Of a stretch of 64,000 nt of DNA, positions 57,509 through 64,000 are shown piece after piece (position 1 is the first letter of the stretch; each line of letters opens with the position of its first letter). Position numbers and translations under genes: made by a program. This DNA is from Eupeodes corollae (Eukaryota; Arthropoda; Insecta; Diptera; Syrphidae): NCBI RefSeq assembly GCF_945859685.1, contig NC_079148.1:87673007-87737006 (forward strand), read 5' to 3'. A model generated the notes under the pieces. That model made no database searches and was not told where the DNA came from. It worked only from the letters and a program-made list of their open reading frames with translations.

Positions 57509-58765
57509 CAAATGCAGGAGCGTGGACTCATTTCCATGGATGATGATCCACCATCGCCTCCCCCGCCACTACGAACCTCACCACAAAAGATAATGTTACA
57601 TCATTCACTATCCTCCACATCATCAATATCGCCTCAGCATCAGCATCAGAATCAACATCAACATCAGCAACAAAACCATGGATATAGAAGTTTACCAGAA
57701 CTATCACTGTCAACAAATGCAATTAATCAACAACAGCAACAGCAACAACAACGACTAAAAGATATAAAACCAACACTGCCAGTTCATTCTTTGTTGAAAT
57801 CCTCGCTACTTGCACCATCTTCTTTATCATCGTCATCTTCATCGTCGTCGTCGTCGACAACAACGTCAACTGCATCTACAATGCAATATCAAGAGACTAA
57901 ACGGCAAGACCAACAACAAACAATTGCAACAGAACTGCCCATCCAACAATATAAGTCAATTTTACACACGCATTTAATGTCAAAGCAAGTACCGTCGTCG
58001 TCATCGTCGTCCTCATCATCCTCATCTGCCTCGACAAGCGGGACAAATTCAACAACTTCAGCTCCCTCAAGTGGAACAATGAATTTAATGAGCACAAACG
58101 CCTCAGCCGGCCGAAACCACTTGCAGGATATGGCACAACGTCCGCATAACCAACAATACACACTGCCAACAACGAATAAGCAACACCATCTAATTCAAGG
58201 TCACCAAAACAAGACTCCAACATCTTCGACAATGACGACGACGTTGCTGCCACATTTCGTCATATCGACACCATCAACCACAAATAACGGTAGTAATAGT
58301 ATCAATAGCAACAATAACCTAAGCAAGAGTAATTCTAATAATTATATTACCGATGTAAGTAATAGTCTAAGTTATAATAGTCTAAGTAGTAGTAATAAGA
58401 ATAACAACGCTAACAGCTGTCCAAAGAGCTCTTCAACCTCATACCAAGTTCAGACGCCAACCACCAGTCATCAAACTGCCACAACTGCCACAGCGACGAC
58501 TCAAACCCAAACTGATGATGTGAATATTGAGGGTGGCAATAATAATATATTAAATACAAACTCTAGCGGCCATCACATGCATGTGGTGCCATCTAGCAGT
58601 GGCAATACCGGTACTGGTACTGGGACTGGGACTGGAAATAGTGTTTTAAATGCGTCCGGGGTAAATAATTTGACTGGTGGTGGAACTATATCGAGGCGCG
58701 GCCCTCCTCATCATCATGAAGCTGTTACCGTTGTTGTATTTAAAACAATGTTACCTGATGACTGA
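57509..58765 (+). CDS. In-frame 418-codon extension after the Hr4 stop (readthrough or alternative-splice candidate)
   Basis: The frame of the last Hr4 exon continues without any further stop from 57509 to TGA at 58763-58765. It starts QMQERGLISMDDDPPSPPPP. It is then low-complexity: poly-Q (57727-57750), Ser runs coded by mixed TCA/TCG/TCC codons, Asn/Ser/Thr-rich stretches and a GTGTGTGTGN segment near 58610-58640. It ends VTVVVFKTMLPDD. The use of several synonymous codons in Ser runs favours selection on protein over simple nucleotide repeats. No folded domain is recognised. Two in-frame AGs (57507-57508 and 57516-57517) could act as acceptors from the donor at 55718 (phase 0), which would bypass the TAG and drop the last helix. 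The ATG at 57512 could also permit reinitiation. Open length this great by chance in AT-rich DNA is implausible; the mechanism is inference. Confidence 0.7.
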   Translation, partial: QMQERGLISMDDDPPSPPPPLRTSPQKIMLHHSLSSTSSISPQHQHQNQHQHQQQNHGYRSLPELSLSTNAINQQQQQQQQRLKDIKPTLPVHSLLKSSLLAPSSLSSSSSSSSSSTTTSTASTMQYQETKRQDQQQTIATELPIQQYKSILHTHLMSKQVPSSSSSSSSSSSASTSGTNSTTSAPSSGTMNLMSTNASAGRNHLQDMAQRPHNQQYTLPTTNKQHHLIQGHQNKTPTSSTMTTTLLPHFVISTPSTTNNGSNSINSNNNLSKSNSNNYITDVSNSLSYNSLSSSNKNNNANSCPKSSSTSYQVQTPTTSHQTATTATATTQTQTDDVNIEGGNNNILNTNSSGHHMHVVPSSSGNTGTGTGTGTGNSVLNASGVNNLTGGGTISRRGPPHHHEAVTVVVFKTMLPDD

Positions 58766-59131
58766 ATTCAAATATAAAGGATTAAAAATGGATGACACAT
58801 ACTTCCTTTCTATGTGTTTTTCCTTATTTAAACTTTTCCTTTTTTAATTATTGATTTAAAAAAAAAAAACTAAACTAATTCTTACCTATATGATGGTAGG
58901 GCTGCATTATACAAATAAATTTATATATGTATGTATAAATATATTTCTTTTTTATATATAGATACTTTTTTACGCATTGTATATTTGTTTATAACCATTT
59001 GTTTGTAGATACACTTTTGTAGATTCTTCGTTTTTGTAAAATTATTTATTAGTTCTTAAGAACTTCTTGTGTATTTTTTTTTATTTTGATATATTTTTTA
59101 TAAAAAAGAAAAATACCGAAAAAAAAATAAA
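58766..59131 (+). other. Hr4: Probable Hr4 3' UTR with polyadenylation signal
   Basis: Strongly AT-rich with no protein-like frame. The first clear AATAAA lies at 59126-59131; further copies occur around 59457 and 59485. Which is used cannot be seen. If translation ends at the TAG at 57506, the 3' UTR instead starts at 57509. Confidence 0.5.
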
Positions 59132-62100
59132 TCTATTGTATATGTAATGAATAAGTATTTAAAAATATAAAAATTAGCTGTATTTTATTGTTTGAACAAA
59201 ATTAAATGAAAAGGAAAACATTTTTAAAAATATGCTACTGAAAACTAGTGTGTATTTTTTAATTTTAAGTATAAATATAAATATATATATTTTAGTATAT
59301 TTAATGTGAATAACTATATAAGGAATCATATTTGCTGTGTACATACAAAATATATAAAACAAAAGAAAATAAAAACAAAATTATGTATGTTATACCTGCA
59401 TGAAAACAAAATTAATCTATGAACTAAAAAAATATAAAACACAAATCAAATGTAAAATAAAAATATTAAAAAACATTTTCACATTAATAAACCAAAATTA
59501 TATACAAACATTTAAATGAAGTTAGACATTAAAACAAATATTTATTATGAGGTAATTCATTACAGTTACAATGAGGTCTGGGAAAGAAGTGTAGTCTAGT
59601 GTAGTACACACTTGTATACAAAAAGCAAAACTTCAATAATTTTTTTTTTAAATACTGTTTCTTAAATAACCCATATAAATTTTTATATTTAGTTGCATCG
59701 ATTTCATTTTCTTTTTTTCGCCTACGTTTTTAACTCCAATTAAAGTTCATTACTTAAAGTTTTCATTTTAAAAATAGTTCACCATTTGAAATCAAGATTG
59801 AAAGAAATACATTTGAAATACTTAAAAGAATTCATCATTTCCAATCATAATTGAAAAGAAATACGTTAAAAAGTTAATTTAGAGATCTTGAAATGAGTTT
59901 CGAAAAAAATACTACTCCTGCTTTGCAAACATTTTGAAAATATATTCTTTTTATAGTAAGACCACCTACGCGCTATATTGTTGGCAAAAGCAGCTTACAA
60001 ATCATATGCTTCGCGAATTTTCAGATTTGACTTTTGATATAGCCAAATCACTTTTAAAGCAAAATGTAACTATTTAGTCCTTGTATAATTTCCCTTTCAT
60101 CAAATGAACCTAAATCCTTTTTTTTCTGAATCTGGTGTCAATGAGTGCCAATAAATTATTGTCATTAAAAGTACTCAAACCATTGGAAATTTAATTTCTA
60201 AGTTCCAAAATTAATTCAGTAGTCAGATAGTTCCACATGGTATCATCGATTACTCTGAATGAGTGGTGTCCGCTGGCAGATATAATATATATTATATTCC
60301 TTCAAGCAATCAAATCGGATTTTCTAAGGCAATAATATGTACTTGTATAAGTTTGTTCCAAGACATGAAAGATTTTTAGCTTAGGAAATAATTTACTGAA
60401 CGAAAGTTTTTAAATCACTGGAAGTGGAGTTGGTATAGCATCTTCCATCGTGTAAAAGTGAAACTAATTTGAACACCTTCTTCCATCCGAAAATAATTTC
60501 ATATCTAAATATATAATTTATATAAATGATTAAAAATGTCAATTGGCCATAGTAATTTGTCAATCTTAGACACATTTTAATAGGCAGCCATAAAAAGATT
60601 GGAAGGATTTTTACAAACACCGAATTTAATGTATTTCGTTTAAACTTTTAAAATTGTATTTAAATTTCTAATATTTAATTACCCAAAAATGTCCATGATA
60701 CACATGGGTAAATAGCTAATGAAAAAGTCAACGAATCAGTTAATAGACTACTATCAAGTTACTATTCCTAACGATCACCGAAATCAAGCTTCGAAATAGA
60801 GCAATAAAGAAATGGAACTACATACGGAGGACTTTCTATTTTTTCTTCTCTACCTATTTCAATTTATATTTCAATGGAATTCATGATATTAATATTTATT
60901 CATAGATTTCTTAAACTATGCTTAAATTATATTCAAACAAATTTGAATTCATCATTTCTAAATCTCTTGGTTTCTTATTTTTTAAATGATTTTCATTTCA
61001 TGAACTATTTATAAAATAACTACAAATGAGTATTTAACGTGACTTAAAAGTAAATCATCACATATACATACGAAAAAGCACCAATCACACAGTTGATTAA
61101 CATCCTAGAAATTACTTTGGTTATTTTCGCACTGTTATCGTTCATAGATTGTGTGTTCAATTTAATTTCAATCTAGTCCAGTAAAAATTTAATAACATCG
61201 CATAGTAAAAATTATGTTGAAATAAAACGTGCTAATTTGAATTTATGTTTATTTTTTCCAAAGTACGTTTTCCCTGACCTCATTCAATCATATTCATTGT
61301 AATGTTGTACATAATTTTCCTTCACTCAAAAACATCAATGATTTTCTAGACATCTCGTGTAGGTTTTTCTATTTAGTTCGGAATGCATGTTTAACAGGAA
61401 TGATTTCAGTTACGTTCAAGAAGAGTTAAAAGTAGAATTCTTCCTTAGTTGAAAACTATCAACTTTTGCGTGAATTAAAACATTTAACTAGACTATAAGT
61501 TGATAATGGGACTATCAACTTTGAAATTAACAGAAATCGTACTTTTTCTCCATACCGAAGGCTATATATTTTTCTTTTAAACTTTTGTTTTCATTTTCAG
61601 CTTTTTGATATGTATTTTTTTTGTTTTATATATGCATATGGATTTCATAAGTTTAATTAACAAAACTGCCACATAAAAATTAGATAATTTTTTAATGTTA
61701 AATATATATACCTACTTAAATTGTAAAAAAATCGAACATTTATTCGAAATCCTAGTTAAATCGATACAAATAGAAATTACATTTATAATGCGTAAATTAA
61801 TTTAAAACTTGTACACTTTGTATACACGCATCATTATTATATACAGTTATTATTTGTTGTTGTTTCTTAATTTCTAAGTTAAAACTAAAATCCATTTTAT
61901 GTAATTAAGTGGAATACAAAATAAAAAAAAAAACTTGCGTTTATTCATTAACCATTGCGAACAACTAAACAAAAATATGAAGAGAACTTCAAATTACTCT
62001 GAAATCTAATCTAATTTTATAATTTAATATATTGTTTATTCTGCATTTTAACTCTACATTTATGACTGCAAAGTTTTTTTTTGTTTAATTTTAACTTTTG

Positions 62101-63086
62101 ATAGAATAAATTGAAAATTATGCAAAATTAGTAGGTACTATTATATTTACATTTTTATGGAGAATAACCCATTACTACTACTTTATACAATATATATATA
62201 TACACATACATATATTTGCTATGTATTTAAACTATATATTATATTATTTTCCTTTATATGTTTGTATACAACTTTATTGAGCACATCAAAAGCAATGAAA
62301 AAAAAATTAAATGACTGATTTGTAGTTTTCTTAACTAAAAAAAAAAAAACAAAAAAAAAACAAACAATGAAAAAATAAAAAAGCTATTAATTGAAAATAA
62401 TTTCAAATCCTTGTTTTTTAAATATTTTTCGTTTGTAGGTGCTTTGGTTCATTTTAGTTTCAATTGCGTTGTGTTTTGTCAAAATATTATCGGACGGTCG
62501 GCCTTAACATAATTATGTTGTAATCTGTAGACTCCTAAATCGTGCAAATAACAATTCGTCCTAAGATTGAACTTTATGTAATCCTGTACTTATGCAGATA
62601 CTTTCGTTGCTATTTTAAGAGCCCCTGCGTACTTATTAAACTCGTCTTCTGTAGATTTGGGTATTGGTTGACTTTGATTTAGCTTTATACTGAAACAAGT
62701 TCAGCTGCAAACTGAAGGCATACATAATTTCTAAAAATTGCCTAGGACTTTAGAATTGACCTTCAATCATAATTATTTTCCTTTGAGAGAAATCATTGCG
62801 CTTGAAAAATAATTGTATCGTTTTCAATTTCAGGAGATATGTGAGGTTGATATGGTTATTCTAGTTAACAACATTTTGGGGCGTTTCCAATTTTCATTTA
62901 ATAGATTACAAATTATATCTTAAGTCACCATACATAGCTAAAAATTATGTATATACAACAGCCTGATCAAATGGAAATATTATGACAATTTGTTCGCCTG
63001 TTATTAATTTTTTTAAAATTTATTCTTAATTTTTGTCAATTTTGTATCGCAAAAATTATATGAAATATATTAATACATACATTTAA
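59132..63086. other. AT-rich downstream DNA, no gene seen
   Basis: Could include an extended 3' UTR (several AATAAA/ATTAAA motifs). Only chance-length frames are present and no repeats shared with the rest of the window were noticed. Confidence 0.45.
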
Positions 63087-63191
63087 GGCTCCAGTTATAG
63101 CTATCATTAAAATTGACCCTAAACATTTTTTGAATCGATATTTGACCATGTTTCCCTTTTTCCAATGATAGCTTTAACTGGCACCTTAGCT
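63087..63191. mobile_element. Short palindromic element related to the 36 kb inverted repeat
   Basis: Begins GGCTCCAGTTATAGCTATCA and ends CAATGATAGCTTTAACTGGC then ACC, giving inverted ends of about 20 bp. The middle (TATTTGACCATGTTTCCC) matches the internal part of the 36 kb element (TATTTGACTGTGTTTCCC). About 105 bp: a MITE-sized deletion derivative. Confidence 0.65.
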
Positions 63192-64000
63192 CGAAAAGTC
63201 AATTTTCGTTTTGATTTTAAGTTGGCATAAAATTCAGAAAAATAAGATCGATATTTATAAACACCGTGAGTATTGGCCAGTTTTTGGATGCCACATTGTG
63301 AAAATGTTCGAATTTTGACAAAGTTTCTGCATTTATAGCTCTATTCTACTTTCTCAATGCATTTATAAATAAATACTTTGTCAAATTGGAGTTGAGTGGA
63401 TATTATTTTTTGATGAAAAATATAAGTTAATACAGTTTTTTGCCATTAATTTACTGTGTTCCTTTAGATTATAACAACATAAACTTCTATAATTAATTTT
63501 CATTTTGACATAATACTGACCTTTTAATATTTCCTTACAGATTCTCTGCTTCCTTGTTCCCTTAAATTTAACTAAATTACAAAAAATGAAACAAACTCTA
63601 AAAGAAAAACGATTTAAATAGCACCTTTATTAAATTGACTAGCAACTTAGAAACAAATCCAAAACTTCGAAAAGGTTACAATATCATTGTAATTAAAGTT
63701 GGTCACACACAAAGGAGTAAGCTTATAGTTTTTTTAACGGACTATCCAACTTATTGTTGGGTCATCTAAATTTGATTTTTCAATATCAGTTGATTTTTCA
63801 AAATCCAAATACGAGTACATACCTGTACCGCAATGGCCGTATGTGGCCAGGAAAATTGAAGTAAAAATATGTTCTATGCTAAATACTCGTAACTACTCAA
63901 CTAAGCATAATGTAAAAAGCAGCAATAAGTTTATAAAAGACAAATGTGAAATGTAGAAATGGGTACCAACATTTTTGGTACCCCAAATTCTACTACACCA
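63192..64000. other. AT-rich DNA, no gene seen
   Basis: No frame or repeat recognised up to the window edge. Confidence 0.4.

Noticed and set aside
57889..58253. Antisense frames over the readthrough extension
   Set aside because: Shadow frames of Ser/Gln codon runs; no independent support.
1..64000. CRISPR arrays, operons, phage or plasmid systems
   Set aside because: The sequence is clearly insect nuclear DNA with spliced genes; no regularly spaced direct repeats with unique spacers were seen.

Overview
This window comes from an AT-rich, intron-containing insect genome, almost certainly a higher fly (Brachycera). The decisive marker is an orthologue of Drosophila Hr4 (DHR4), an orphan nuclear receptor. 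Its DNA-binding domain, ligand-binding domain and N-terminal conserved blocks are read directly from spliced, phase-consistent exons. Species cannot be assigned from the sequence. There is no sign of a bacterial or viral genome, and no CRISPR array, operon or tRNA gene was found.

Layout. From 1 to about 23 kb lies repeat-dominated DNA upstream of the gene. It holds two kinds of LINE relics, several copies of a roughly 0.5-1.1 kb repeat family with a 175-bp tandem core, and one structurally complete LINE at 11568-17186 on the minus strand. That LINE has two intact ORFs, a perfect 12-bp target-site duplication (GGACAATATCTA) and a 3' tail of TTAGG units. A small first coding exon sits at 23934-24024. 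A 25.7 kb intron follows (24025-49712), containing tRNA-derived SINEs, LINE relics, a long inverted-repeat element and two further candidate alternative first exons (33354-33828 and 34150-34162). The main Hr4 body is 49713-57508 in five exons. The reading frame then continues open for 418 more codons after the TAG stop, to a TGA at 58763-58765. The 3' UTR and AT-rich flank run to the end.

How the parts fit. All three candidate first exons end in phase 1, and each joins the acceptor at 49712/49713 in frame. Summing the exons from 23934 gives 4326 nt, exactly 1441 codons plus the TAG. The protein would have a long Q/S/H-rich disordered N-terminus studded with seven sumoylation-type PsiKxE motifs, a DNA-binding domain (about residues 876-942), a Q/H-rich hinge and a ligand-binding domain ending at residue 1441. 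The most interesting signal is the long in-frame ORF directly after the TAG (context TAG CAA). It suggests stop-codon readthrough, or alternative 3' splice-site use, giving a receptor of about 1860 residues.

The mobile elements are mostly dead relics. The 11.6-17.2 kb LINE is the exception and looks recently inserted.
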